The position numbers and the translations under genes are program-made. A model generated the notes under the pieces. That model did no database searches. It saw nothing but the letters and a program-made list of their open reading frames with translations, and was not told the DNA's origin. This document shows, in pieces, positions 45,176 through 54,008 of a stretch of 64,000 nucleotides of DNA. Source of the stretch: Pectobacterium aquaticum (GTDB lineage: Bacteria > Pseudomonadota > Gammaproteobacteria > Enterobacterales > Enterobacteriaceae); the NCBI RefSeq assembly GCF_003382565.3, contig NZ_CP086253.1, positions 2,728,001 through 2,792,000 on the forward strand, in the 5' to 3' direction. How positions within the stretch are numbered: position 1 is the first letter of the stretch; each line of letters opens with the position of its first letter.

Positions 45176-45580
45176 ATGATTAACGAATCCAGTCCATTCC
45201 CAGAAAACGAAATTATACCTTTCTATGACTGTACTGGTATGCCCATCTTTTACCTATACAGTAATGGTGAGCACTTTTATCACTATGATGGCACTCCACT
45301 AGCCTATCTTTTTAATAATGAGTATATAATTTCGTATTCAGGTCAATATTTAGGCTGGATATATAACGGGAGCATCATAGATTATAAAAATGGCGCTTAT
45401 GCTTTTTTTTCAACTCATAGTTCTGGTGGGCCATCACGACCAAGCCGAAAACCTCGACCAAGTAGATTATCAAGAATAAGCAGACCTTCTAAATTAAGCC
45501 GTATGGGTAGACCGTCACGACCTTCAAGACAAATAAGGTGGAGTGAGCGCAGTAACATGAGTTTCTTTCCTGATTATTAG
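45176..45580 (+). CDS. 4-fold beta flower-like protein with Arg/Ser/Pro tail
   Basis: The 134-residue protein has repeating beta units IIPFYDCTGMPIFYLYSNG, YHYDGTPLAYLFN and YSGQYLGWIYNGSIIDY, matching the short 4-fold beta-flower repeat family of unknown function. From residue ~88 a low-complexity basic tail (SRPSRKPRPSRLSRISRPSK) with repeated R-P-S-R units follows. The ATG at 45176 has an AAAGGAG site. It is a single gene between the transfer and defence blocks. Its role is not known. Confidence 0.68.
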   Translation: MINESSPFPENEIIPFYDCTGMPIFYLYSNGEHFYHYDGTPLAYLFNNEYIISYSGQYLGWIYNGSIIDYKNGAYAFFSTHSSGGPSRPSRKPRPSRLSRISRPSKLSRMGRPSRPSRQIRWSERSNMSFFPDY

Positions 45581-45867
45581 ACACCCATACTTATAAAAAT
45601 GCATTATAGATAGTTGAAGCTGATAGAGATTGTATGTGAATAAACAATATGTAGCTATTTAATAGCTGAGGGTGAAGAGGCTATAAAAGAAATTATGAGC
45701 ATTTATAGGTCTCACTCTATTTGCAAAGAAAAAACTCTGGTCGCTTAAGAACGTGTCGGTCAAAAATTAGCCAAACAAACGCAGGGGAAATAGCACACTT
45801 TTTGTGTTTAACTTGCAACAAGTTCTTCGCCTATGTGGCGAACATTATGCCTAAAAGGAGAATCCAG

Positions 45868-46215
45868 ATGGTTCCAATCCAAGAAGTTGATTTTCACACG
45901 GATAAAAAAGTCTTCTACAAGCTGCATATTATTTCTCCAACAGGAACTGCACCATTTTTTACAGAGGTGTTTGTTTACGACTCTGAATTTAATCCACCCT
46001 TTGCATCAACGGTTACTTTTCATCAGCAGTTTCAGGATTCCAAATCCGCGTTTGCTCATGTTCTTAGTTGGGTGGGAGGCTACAGTAAAAAGCATGGTTA
46101 CACGGTCAACCAAATCAACAATCCATGTAACTGTGAATTTCTATCACAAGCTGATCAACAACAATCAGTCCACAGTGCCGGGCTCAAAATCCAAGTTAAA
46201 GTAAATGGGGCATAA
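45868..46215 (+). CDS. Hypothetical cassette-like protein
   Basis: The 115-residue protein has no recognised domain and looks alpha/beta (VFYKLHIISPTGTAPFFTEVFVYD). AAAAGGAG 7 bases upstream of the ATG gives a firm start. The stop TAA is merged with TAAC of a GC-rich attC-like stretch, as in integron cassettes. Function is unknown. Confidence 0.6.
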   Translation: MVPIQEVDFHTDKKVFYKLHIISPTGTAPFFTEVFVYDSEFNPPFASTVTFHQQFQDSKSAFAHVLSWVGGYSKKHGYTVNQINNPCNCEFLSQADQQQSVHSAGLKIQVKVNGA

Positions 46216-46293
46216 CAATGCCAATCACGGCGACAGTTTCTTCGTTGCGGCTTCGCCTCCACTACAAACCTGCACGTCTTAGCGACGTTAGGC
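46207..46293 (+). repeat. attC-like segment after the 45868 gene
   Basis: It starts with GCATAAC, overlapping the stop codon, and ends with GTTAGGC; these match RYYYAAC/GTTRRRY core sites with one mismatch to each other. The space between (~70 bases) is GC-rich with partial dyads. It may be a degenerate integron recombination site. No integron integrase is in the window. Confidence 0.35.
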
Positions 46294-46311
46294 GAATCAG
46301 AGTAAATATCT

Positions 46312-47124
46312 ATGTTCAGTGAATTAGAAAAGGAATTTCATAAAAAAGGGATCCCTACAGATAAACCAGATTTTTATGATCATCCAAACTTTATTAAGGA
46401 AGAGCAACGAGATCCAAGCTACTTGATTAAGTTTGCAAAATTTGTAGCAGAAAAGCCATACACTAATGAGTATCTAGAAAAGGCAGAGAGTATAATTTTT
46501 GATGTGGCAAAAATTTTAAGCAAGCAGCTATTAGATAATGGTCGTCAAGGTGCTTGTGTGGATATATCAGGAATTCTTGCTCGTATACTGGAACGTAAAG
46601 GTATATGGTGTGCTTGCATTAAAGGCTCTTGCACAATTGATTTTCCAAAAAAGTCTAACGAGGAAACAACATACTACTGGTCATCAGACCATGGCGAATT
46701 TACCGCAGGACATGCTTGGGTATTTGCTCCACCATTCTCTATAGTGGATATCAGCTTGAAGCAGCAACCATACACAGGTACTAAAAAAAACTATATCCCT
46801 GAAATTATCATGGTAAAAAATGCTGTCAAAACAACATCAACTATAGAAGACATTATCAGTCCTGAAATCAGGATGCTAATGAAAGCTGAAGGAATTCCAA
46901 AGCATCTCATGCTTAAATATGGCGCATCCGAGATGAATCTCATCCAAGAAACATTTCCTGCCCAACTGATAGAACTTAATGAAACAAAATTCAAGTTTTC
47001 ACCTGTTGCTGTTCATGCGTCTACAGAGTCATTGCCGGGTATGAAAAACATGAAGTTTAATGGAATGTATCCTTACGATATGTACAAAAAAACTATAAAA
47101 GATAAAGTGCCAAATATTGTCTAA
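46312..47124 (+). CDS. Transglutaminase-like cysteine protease fold protein
   Basis: The 270-residue protein carries a likely Cys-His-Asp arrangement: Cys in QGACVDISGILARILERKG (near residue 83), His in AGHAWVFAPPF (near 134) and Asp in SIVDISL (near 145). This is the order of transglutaminase-like/papain-fold proteins. The family includes peptidases and toxins, so catalytic function is plausible but not certain. It stands alone between attC-like segments, a setting found in integron cassettes. Substrate is unknown. Confidence 0.6.
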   Translation: MFSELEKEFHKKGIPTDKPDFYDHPNFIKEEQRDPSYLIKFAKFVAEKPYTNEYLEKAESIIFDVAKILSKQLLDNGRQGACVDISGILARILERKGIWCACIKGSCTIDFPKKSNEETTYYWSSDHGEFTAGHAWVFAPPFSIVDISLKQQPYTGTKKNYIPEIIMVKNAVKTTSTIEDIISPEIRMLMKAEGIPKHLMLKYGASEMNLIQETFPAQLIELNETKFKFSPVAVHASTESLPGMKNMKFNGMYPYDMYKKTIKDKVPNIV

Positions 47125-47216
47125 CTAGTAAATCCAGGTGACGCCTACGGTGCAACCTGATTCAGGCATTAACGTCCGTTCCTCGCTCATAGCAGCCTGC
47201 TGATGTTGCATTAGAC
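47119..47216 (+). repeat. Second attC-like segment
   Basis: GTCTAAC begins at the stop of the transglutaminase-like gene, and the likely matching end ATTAGAC is at 47210-47216. This is one mismatch from a perfect complement. Partial internal pairing and a GC-rich centre resemble a degenerate attC. Low confidence. Confidence 0.3.
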
Positions 47217-47384
47217 TGCTTCATGCCAGAAACGGATGCTACTGACATCATAATATATTAATCAACGGGAGGGCTTGTCAGAGTTTGTTATTTTCAAAAT
47301 GCTCTGAGGGATACAACACCATCCGAAGACGGACTTGAACAAACCTAACCTGCTAAAGCCCCTCGCCCGAGGGGCAGTTTCGGG

Positions 47385-49124
47385 TTATAACTTTGTTCTA
47401 TTTTGTCGACGCATGTTTTCTACTGCTAATGCAAAGTCTGTATTGGTAACATTTTCCTGCCAACGAGACCAAAAATCTATTGTTGCACTTAATGGCTTTT
47501 CAGTAGGAGGATCAATTTTAATTCTGCTTGGCAGGAGCACTGAATCACCCACAACCATAGCTTCTCCAACATCCATGATAGGGAGTGCCTCTAAAAGGCT
47601 CTCCAAGCTTTCAGGTAATAATTTACGCACCGTCGCTTGGTCATCCGCATTCGTTAAACGCAGAGAAATGATGTTGTTACACTGGCTGAGAATGGTAGCA
47701 CTTACATCTGAAGGTCTCTGGCTTACAATCATCAACGCAACGCCATATTTACGTCCTTCTTTAGCGATTTTTTCAAATGCTTCTACCGCTCTGCGTTCAA
47801 CTGGGTTACCTTCTTTTCTTGGTAAGTATAGATGCGCCTCATCACAGACAAAGGCAACTGGTCTGCGACTCTTTGGATCAGTCCAGAATTGAACCTGATA
47901 GATGATACGGGCAACCAACCCAATGATTACTGGCAGTATATCGGCCGGAACCTCTGAAAAGTCGATTACTTTTATACTTTGCTTTTGCTCACCAAATTCC
48001 ATCAGTTTTTCAGCAATCATGCTCAACGAATCGTATTGATTGAATTTATCAGGACTATTAAAGAGGAAACCATAGCGTCGGTCGTTTAAGCGGCTTGCCA
48101 TGCGAACTAGCAGCCTAGAGAATTCGCCGTTGAATGGACCGTTTTTAGGACCTCTTGATCCATCGACTTTTTCTTCATTTAAATATTTCAGTTTTTCAAT
48201 GACATGATTTAGAGAATATGGAATTGGACTGTCGAGTGTAAAAGACTGCAACAGATCAGTTCTACCATTCGCTTGCAGGAAAGCTTTCTTTTGCTCGGTA
48301 ATTGCATCTTGGACAACCACAACTTGGTTATGCGCACTGAATTCACTTCGGTCAACGAATAATGACTGAATCTCTTCTGAATTGAGCAACCAATAGGGTA
48401 GGAAGAGTAGTGAATCATCATCTATATTAACCTCATCCGGCCCTGGTATTCTCAATTGTTTCGCATAGGAAAGTTCTTTATATTCACCGTGTAAATCGAA
48501 CACCACTAGGTTTGAAGATGGTAGTCGCGAACTTCTTTCAAGAATCGAAGCAACAGTCCACGATTTACCTGAACCTGTGCTACCAAGTAGAGCAGCATGT
48601 CGCTGAAATAATTTATTGCCATCAACATAAGCGCGTGCATTTTCATTAAGCTTATAAGAACCCAATTCAAGCGAGTCCTCTCCATTGCCACATTCAGAAA
48701 TCACGCGCATGAATTCTTCTAGGTGGGCGTCTTTAAGTATGTAACAGGTTGAGTCGATTTCAGGAACGTGATCTAGAGATCTTGAAAACTTATACTTTTG
48801 AGCAATTGCATCCCATCGGGCCCCGCCCATTAACGTAATCTTGACTGTGTTGACTACGCTATCTTCAAAAGCGTCTATCTCGTCAGCATCATCTACTTGC
48901 ACTTCTAGGGTAAGGGGATGTGTGACTACTGCTTTGATAACTTTATCAATCATGCCAATGAGCCAACATTCTGTTGCTCCGCTGAGTTGCACTGTTACAA
49001 GCTGCCCAACTCTGGCCTTACGCAGATCCTTATCACTATTTACCAGAATGGTTACTTTTCTGGTGTCAACTTCACGAATATTGCCAAGTATGTAGCTGTC
49101 ATCATTAAAAGTAAAAAGAGCCAT
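47385..49124 (-). CDS. HerA-type ATPase of a SIR2-HerA defence system
   Basis: The 579-residue hexameric ATPase has an N-terminal HAS-barrel and RecA-like motor domain. Walker A is LGSTGSGKSWT near residues 181-189, and Walker B is VAFVCDEAHLYLPR near residues 423-436. It resembles bacterial HerA/DUF87 proteins, which pair with SIR2 NADases in anti-phage defence. The gene follows the SIR2 gene with a 1-base gap, supporting a two-gene operon. Hexamer formation and DNA motor role are inferred from the family. Confidence 0.88.
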   Translation of the reverse strand: MALFTFNDDSYILGNIREVDTRKVTILVNSDKDLRKARVGQLVTVQLSGATECWLIGMIDKVIKAVVTHPLTLEVQVDDADEIDAFEDSVVNTVKITLMGGARWDAIAQKYKFSRSLDHVPEIDSTCYILKDAHLEEFMRVISECGNGEDSLELGSYKLNENARAYVDGNKLFQRHAALLGSTGSGKSWTVASILERSSRLPSSNLVVFDLHGEYKELSYAKQLRIPGPDEVNIDDDSLLFLPYWLLNSEEIQSLFVDRSEFSAHNQVVVVQDAITEQKKAFLQANGRTDLLQSFTLDSPIPYSLNHVIEKLKYLNEEKVDGSRGPKNGPFNGEFSRLLVRMASRLNDRRYGFLFNSPDKFNQYDSLSMIAEKLMEFGEQKQSIKVIDFSEVPADILPVIIGLVARIIYQVQFWTDPKSRRPVAFVCDEAHLYLPRKEGNPVERRAVEAFEKIAKEGRKYGVALMIVSQRPSDVSATILSQCNNIISLRLTNADDQATVRKLLPESLESLLEALPIMDVGEAMVVGDSVLLPSRIKIDPPTEKPLSATIDFWSRWQENVTNTDFALAVENMRRQNRTKL

Positions 49125-49125
49125 A

Positions 49126-50211
49126 TTACCCCCCTAAGAACTCGTTAGTGAAAGCGTCAAAACGCCATAATTCCTTGTCGTCTATATGCAGCCAGTTTTC
49201 AAACTTTGAATTGTAGATTCTGCTTTTCTCTGAATTTGTCTGTTTGCAGATAAGCCACATATTTGGGCATTTATCTAACCACTCCTCGATTCTTAGATTT
49301 GAATCCCGAGTAATCACTAATGCACGACACTGATCTTGTTCAAGTTTTATCCTAAATGCGTTATTTACAAGTTGGGAATCGTTAAAGCCAAATCCTAAAA
49401 AAAGAAAACAGGTATGGTTTCCGACAGCGTTATCGTATTCAGCCAACTGGGCCCTGTCTTTGTGCAATCGTTGATATTTTGCTGTGCCAGGAGTGATCAT
49501 AGCCCGCACAACGCCTTCAGGTTTGTTGAGAATCCAGCTATTACACTCTATAAGGTGAGATTCCCATTCAAACGTATTTAACGAGCCATGTGGTTTGTGT
49601 AATCGAACATGTTTGCATTCAACGATTCTTGGTAGTTGTCTCGGCTTGCCTAAACCTTTATGAATAGATTGAACTGATTTTTTCGCTTCATTCCAATCAT
49701 AACGTTGAAGAAAGCCCCCGTAAAACCCCGTAATATATGGAATCTTGTGTCGAACAAAAGCGTACTCAGCTAATAAATCGTAATTGGGCGTTGCGACGTG
49801 AAGTTGTTTATCGGCCTGGGGCAGTGTCTCTACGAGCTTTTTCAGTAATGAACCAGCGGGCCAATCACGTAATCCTGAAATGATTTGATGAGCGTGAACG
49901 TTGTCGTGATAAGCAACAAAGTTGGCAGTTAGTTCAACTATTCGAGTGGTCAGTGCCTCGTCCTTTATGAAGTCCATAGAGGATTCAAAATCATGGCTAC
50001 CCACATCGAGTGCAGATACAACTTGCTGCCATTGTTGTGTCTGAGCATCTGTCATGCCACTGTTCAGCTTGTCTCGAAGGTGACGCTCTAGTGCTGGCAT
50101 CCCGAAATTTAGATCAAGTGCACATGACGTTCCTGTGCCAAATAAAACAAACGGCTTTTCAGTAAAAAACTCTGCAATCGCTTGATATGCAGATTCCTTT
50201 GTCAACTCCAT
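49126..50211 (-). CDS. SIR2-like NADase of a SIR2-HerA defence system
   Basis: The 361-residue protein has SIR2-fold features: FVLFGTGTSCALD (24-30, glycine-rich NAD loop), the TPNYDLLAEYA motif (N143 and D145) and a catalytic His in LHKPHGSLN (~208). Bacterial SIR2 proteins of this kind deplete NAD after phage detection. The ATG at 50211 follows an AAGG-rich site; a GTG start upstream is possible. It is the first gene of a SIR2-HerA pair, with HerA 1 base downstream. Confidence 0.87.
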   Translation of the reverse strand: MELTKESAYQAIAEFFTEKPFVLFGTGTSCALDLNFGMPALERHLRDKLNSGMTDAQTQQWQQVVSALDVGSHDFESSMDFIKDEALTTRIVELTANFVAYHDNVHAHQIISGLRDWPAGSLLKKLVETLPQADKQLHVATPNYDLLAEYAFVRHKIPYITGFYGGFLQRYDWNEAKKSVQSIHKGLGKPRQLPRIVECKHVRLHKPHGSLNTFEWESHLIECNSWILNKPEGVVRAMITPGTAKYQRLHKDRAQLAEYDNAVGNHTCFLFLGFGFNDSQLVNNAFRIKLEQDQCRALVITRDSNLRIEEWLDKCPNMWLICKQTNSEKSRIYNSKFENWLHIDDKELWRFDAFTNEFLGG

Positions 50212-50741
50212 GCCTTTCCCCACTTAAATCATTAAATATCAGTGGCTACCACCTAAAATCTGCAGCATTAGTACTTTATTCCCTTGCTTTAAGGCTTCAA
50301 GTTTTTATTGCGGAGCAATTATCCATAACACTCATTTGTAGAACTATATCAAGTTTCTGCCAATTGGAAGTTATTCCTCCGCGTAAAACAGCTCTTAGAT
50401 CGCCATCGAAGCAAGTGGATGTGATCGCAGCAATAATGTCCCTTGCATTCATTTTTGAACAGCTTCCCGCTATCTGACGCACCAGTGTCTGAAAGATCCG
50501 CTCTTCGCTCGTTACCGACTGTCATACTGAATCGTGTTCTCACGGCCAGATCAAGTCTGAGCCAATACATCTAAAGCGATGAGCGGGCTCTTTGCCGCCC
50601 GCCCCCGCAGCCTGCGAATTTTTCCTGACACACAGTGCCACGAAAAATTCGTAGGGAGGTTATACCTTTAACACCACCACGACTCTGCCCACAGAAATAT
50701 ATGGTCAAAGCCGCATTCCTTTACGGCTTCTTACCTTGCCC
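50212..50741. other. Intergenic region between SIR2 and ArdC genes
   Basis: No convincing gene. A 10-bp inverted repeat CGAATTTTTC/GAAAAATTCG (50615-50651) and a GCGGGC hairpin occur on the ArdC side, perhaps a terminator for the ArdC gene. Confidence 0.45.
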
Positions 50742-51686
50742 TCAAGCTTTATCCATCAAATAACGATGCGCTTTTGATGCCGCACTAGCGGCTTTGAAAA
50801 TAAATCGTTTGTCGTTCTTCAGTGCTTTCAGCCAGGAAGCAATATAGCTTTCGTGCTGGACCTTTCCGACAATCCCAAGATCCGCCATCAGGAACGCGCT
50901 TCCCAACTCGGCGATCAACTCCTCAAACGCATAATCCTCACTGCCAAATTTTCCTTTCATTTCACGGTTAAGCCTTTTTTTACCACCGCTCCAGTGAACC
51001 AGCTCATGCAGACCAGTAGCGTAGAAATTAGCCGCATCTGAAAACAGATGGCGCTCCGGTAGCCAGACTTCATCAGTTGATGGTTGGAAAAAGGCATTTT
51101 GCCCTTTCTCGATGATGTTTGCGCCGCTCTTTCGGAACAGATTTTCAGCCTCCGGCAACGGGTCAAAGATTGCTTCTGAGTTAACTGTTTCAGTTGTCAG
51201 CGGAAGCCCATCAATTTGTTCAATATTGAACACGTTGAAGGTTTTCAGCATCGGGATATGGTCGATTTCACCGTCTTCGTTTTCCTTCTCTAAGGTTGTA
51301 TAGAAAATAGCTATAGTACCGTGCTCACCTTTACGAATCTGTCCGCCTACTGCTTGTGCTTGTTTGTAAGTCATCCAGCGTGAATCACCACAGCCCTGTT
51401 TTGACGCGCTGCACCACAACAGCATGATATTCATTCCGCTATACGCGATACCGGTTGCGAAGTTGGAAGGCAACCCAGATATGTCAGACACTCGTTGCCA
51501 TGGGCAAGACCACGGTTTTACACCGGCTTCAAGCGCTACAATGATGTTGTTGGTGACAGTCTGATAAATATCGGTTTTGGCTTTAGAAAATTTCGTTTTT
51601 GAGGAGCCTGACTGCTCCAGCGGGGATACGCTGGTCGCCGCTGCGGTGTTAGGGGCGCTAGTCTGAGTATGCAGGGAAATAGTCAT
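50742..51686 (-). CDS. ArdC-type antirestriction/ssDNA-binding metallopeptidase-like protein
   Basis: The 314-residue protein has an N-terminal ssDNA-binding ArdC domain (AKTDIYQTVTNNIIVALEAGVKPWSCPWQ) and a C-terminal zincin-like domain with HELVH (227-231). ArdC proteins protect incoming single-stranded DNA against restriction. The ATG at 51686 has GGAG at 9-base spacing. It lies next to a type I restriction operon, consistent with self-protection on transfer. An IS3-family element sits directly upstream, which could affect its promoter. Confidence 0.86.
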   Translation of the reverse strand: MTISLHTQTSAPNTAAATSVSPLEQSGSSKTKFSKAKTDIYQTVTNNIIVALEAGVKPWSCPWQRVSDISGLPSNFATGIAYSGMNIMLLWCSASKQGCGDSRWMTYKQAQAVGGQIRKGEHGTIAIFYTTLEKENEDGEIDHIPMLKTFNVFNIEQIDGLPLTTETVNSEAIFDPLPEAENLFRKSGANIIEKGQNAFFQPSTDEVWLPERHLFSDAANFYATGLHELVHWSGGKKRLNREMKGKFGSEDYAFEELIAELGSAFLMADLGIVGKVQHESYIASWLKALKNDKRFIFKAASAASKAHRYLMDKA

Positions 51687-51798
51687 GGTTTTTTCTCCGT
51701 CAGTGGTGTGATTTTCGTCTTCGTATCGCCTGACGGTTCGCTTTCCCGGCATCGTTCCGGCCCGGTAAGTGTCAAGGTAGTTGTCACCCCTGGTTAAG

Positions 51799-52761
51799 TT
51801 AAGCGGCCTGTGTTTCCCGCTCCGGATTCAGTGTTACCGGACCTTCCGACTGCCAGTTTCTCGTTTTGCCTGACCAGCGCTCCGGGTGCGCTTTCTGTGC
51901 CGTCCGGTACAGGTCATCACGCTGCTTCAGCAGGACATTATCTTCGCCACGGTGACGCTGTCCCGGCGTCACATATCGTATCCCGCTGTGACGATGCTCT
52001 TCGTTGTACCAGCGGGTAAATTTATCCACCCACTGACGAGCTTCAATCAGCGTTCTGAACCCCGACGACGGCCACTGTGGAACATATTTCAGTGTCCTGA
52101 ACAACGACTCTGAATATGCGTTATCATTACTGACACGGGGTCTGCTATGAGACGGCGTGATATTTAGCTCATGCAGTTTCATCTGCAGGGTCTGTGATTT
52201 CATCGCTGCCCCATTATCTGCGTGCAGTACCAGTGGCTGACGCCAGCATCCCTCACGCATCACACTGCGTTGCATTAACGCTGCTGCCTGTTCGCCACTT
52301 TCCGTTTCATGCACTTCGTAACCCGTGATTTTCCGGCTGTACAGGTCGATTATCATATACAGATAAAACCAGCGACCGCGCACTACCGAAGGTAACCAGG
52401 TGATGTCCCAGGACCACACCTGGCAAGGCCCGGTTGCCGTGAATGTTGTCGGAACTGATACCTTTTGTTGCCGTATCTGACGCCCCCTGCGATGCACTTC
52501 ACCTGACCGCCGTAGTATCCGATAAAACGTTGACTCACTGGCAAGATAAAGACCTTTATCAGCCAACCGTGGCACAATTTGGGACGGTGGAAGGCTGGCA
52601 TATTCCGGTTCATGGCAGACATCCCTTATCCTGCTTTCTTCCTCAGCACTCAGTTGGTTAAGCGGTACCGGCCTTATCGCATCGGGTCGCCGGTCACGGG
52701 AAGAACGCTGCCAGCGACGCAAGGTCCGCAGACTCAGATTGACTTCACGACAGGCAATCAT
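51799..52761 (-). CDS. IS3-family transposase orfB (DDE integrase domain)
   Basis: The 320-residue frame has an HTH region and the retroviral integrase fold: WSWDITWLPS (first D), HADNGAAMKS (second D) and the GIRYVTPGQRH segment near the third acidic residue. The open frame extends before the first Met, consistent with expression by -1 frameshifting from orfA, as in other IS3 elements. Complete and probably functional. Confidence 0.88.
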   Translation of the reverse strand: MIACREVNLSLRTLRRWQRSSRDRRPDAIRPVPLNQLSAEEESRIRDVCHEPEYASLPPSQIVPRLADKGLYLASESTFYRILRRSGEVHRRGRQIRQQKVSVPTTFTATGPCQVWSWDITWLPSVVRGRWFYLYMIIDLYSRKITGYEVHETESGEQAAALMQRSVMREGCWRQPLVLHADNGAAMKSQTLQMKLHELNITPSHSRPRVSNDNAYSESLFRTLKYVPQWPSSGFRTLIEARQWVDKFTRWYNEEHRHSGIRYVTPGQRHRGEDNVLLKQRDDLYRTAQKAHPERWSGKTRNWQSEGPVTLNPERETQAA

Positions 52762-52829
52762 CAGCCGTGCGCCCGATGCTACCGCTTCATTGATCCAGAT
52801 GATGAACTGTTTCCGTTCATCTTCCGGCG

Positions 52830-53312
52830 TCAGTCGTCCTCGTCGGTTTCCCCGTAGTAGTCCGTGAGCTTTTTTCGCAGTACCAGTATGGCAGCCGCCT
52901 CCGCAAGGGCTTTTTCTTTACGGAGAAGCTCTTTCTTTAGCTGTTTGTTTTCTTTCTGACTTTGCTTTAAGGCTGCTTTATCACCGGGATTTTCAGTTTG
53001 CATAAACCCCTGTTTCCACTGAACAAGTTGCTCCGGATAAAGTCCTTTTTTACGGCAATATTCTGCTACTTCGGCCTCACTGAGCGTGGCCGTTTCGACT
53101 ATCACGGCAAAGCGCGCTTCTGGTGACCACTGGTCTGTTGTTTTCTCTGCACCGGGCACGGGTTTTCCCTCTGATTTGGCCTGATTACGCCAGTTATAAA
53201 GGGTAGCTTCGGATATTCCTTCCATCTGTGCAACAGCAGCAACGGTCATATTGTAGGGGGGTAGCAGTTTTGCCAGTATGCTGGCTTTTCGTTCAGGGTA
53301 AACACGTTTCAT
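52830..53312 (-). CDS. IS3-family transposase orfA
   Basis: The 160-residue protein has an N-terminal HTH (TVAAVAQMEGISEATLYNWRNQ) and a C-terminal leucine-zipper-like coil (KQSQKENKQLKKELLRKEKALAEAAAIL), typical of OrfA. The downstream orfB frame overlaps its end region, consistent with the programmed frameshift used by this family. Confidence 0.88.
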   Translation of the reverse strand: MKRVYPERKASILAKLLPPYNMTVAAVAQMEGISEATLYNWRNQAKSEGKPVPGAEKTTDQWSPEARFAVIVETATLSEAEVAEYCRKKGLYPEQLVQWKQGFMQTENPGDKAALKQSQKENKQLKKELLRKEKALAEAAAILVLRKKLTDYYGETDEDD

Positions 53313-53360
53313 TTGTCATTCCATCACCCTCGGTTTCTTTTTCATAGAGGGTGACAACTA

Positions 53361-53784
53361 TGCTGACACTGAGGGGGCCCGCAAGGGCGCAGAATGCGTG
53401 CCATTTACCCTTGCGGGATGGGTTGTGCTGGGAAACGATTAACCGCAAGCTGATACGAGGAACGGAAAACACACGGGAGAAAAAACTGACCCTGCATAGC
53501 CGGGCATAGCGCCCCTTAGGCCGCAGCGGTGAAATGGTTTTGGGGTTTGAATAGCTGTTATTAGCTTAGACCTGAGCTGGCAGTATGACCTTCCCCCAAA
53601 ACGATAAGTCACCTAATTGCATGTCCACTATCCTTGGTAAGACCAATATGATGTGCATCTAAATCAGCACCATGCACCAAAATGCAGTTTGAACTATAAA
53701 ATTCAACTCCAACTCACAAAATGCTCTTTAAATCAGTAAGTCATGGTATTATCTTGGGCTACCCCTATACCCAGAGTCACAGCC
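53361..53784. other. Intergenic region between IS3 element and restriction operon
   Basis: No gene is supported. A 9-bp inverted repeat GTTTTGGGG/CCCCAAAAC (53537-53602) is present. The stretch probably includes the promoter of the HTH regulator and restriction operon. Confidence 0.45.
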
Positions 53785-53997
53785 ATGATCCGCTGCCACC
53801 TCGCCCGAATGATGGGCGAACACAAATTGCGCATTGCAGACGTTGCCAGGGAAACTGGGCTCAGCCGCGCCACAGTGACCTTGCTCTATAAAGAGACGGC
53901 ACAGAAGGTAGATCTAAATGCCATTAAGCAGATCTGCGTACTATTCGATTGCACTGTTGGTGAGCTATTGGAATTGGTGCCGAGCACAAATGACTAA
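53785..53997 (+). CDS. Cro/C1-type HTH regulator of the restriction operon
   Basis: The 70-residue protein is one XRE-like HTH (MIRCHLARMMGEHKLRIADVARETGLSRATVTLLYKETAQKVDLNAIKQICVLFDCTVGELLE). Similar small regulators precede type I restriction operons and delay or limit nuclease expression. The ATG at 53785 is chosen over an upstream one because it matches the HTH start of the family. The operon begins 11 bases downstream. Confidence 0.83.
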   Translation: MIRCHLARMMGEHKLRIADVARETGLSRATVTLLYKETAQKVDLNAIKQICVLFDCTVGELLELVPSTND

Positions 53998-54008
53998 GGA
54001 ATGGCCTG

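Larger units (their letters stand above)
51778..53360 (-). mobile_element. IS3-family insertion sequence
   Basis: Outer ends TAGTTGTCACCC at 51778 and the reverse complement GGGTGACAACTA ending at 53360 enclose two overlapping transposase frames (orfA, orfB). No target-site duplication is apparent (AAGG on the left, TGCTG on the right), so flanks may have been rearranged after insertion. Ends may be a few bases different. Confidence 0.75.

Noticed and set aside
45721..45867. Longer N-terminal start for the 45868 gene
   Set aside because: The upstream extension has no binding site, while 45868 has AAAAGGAG at correct spacing.
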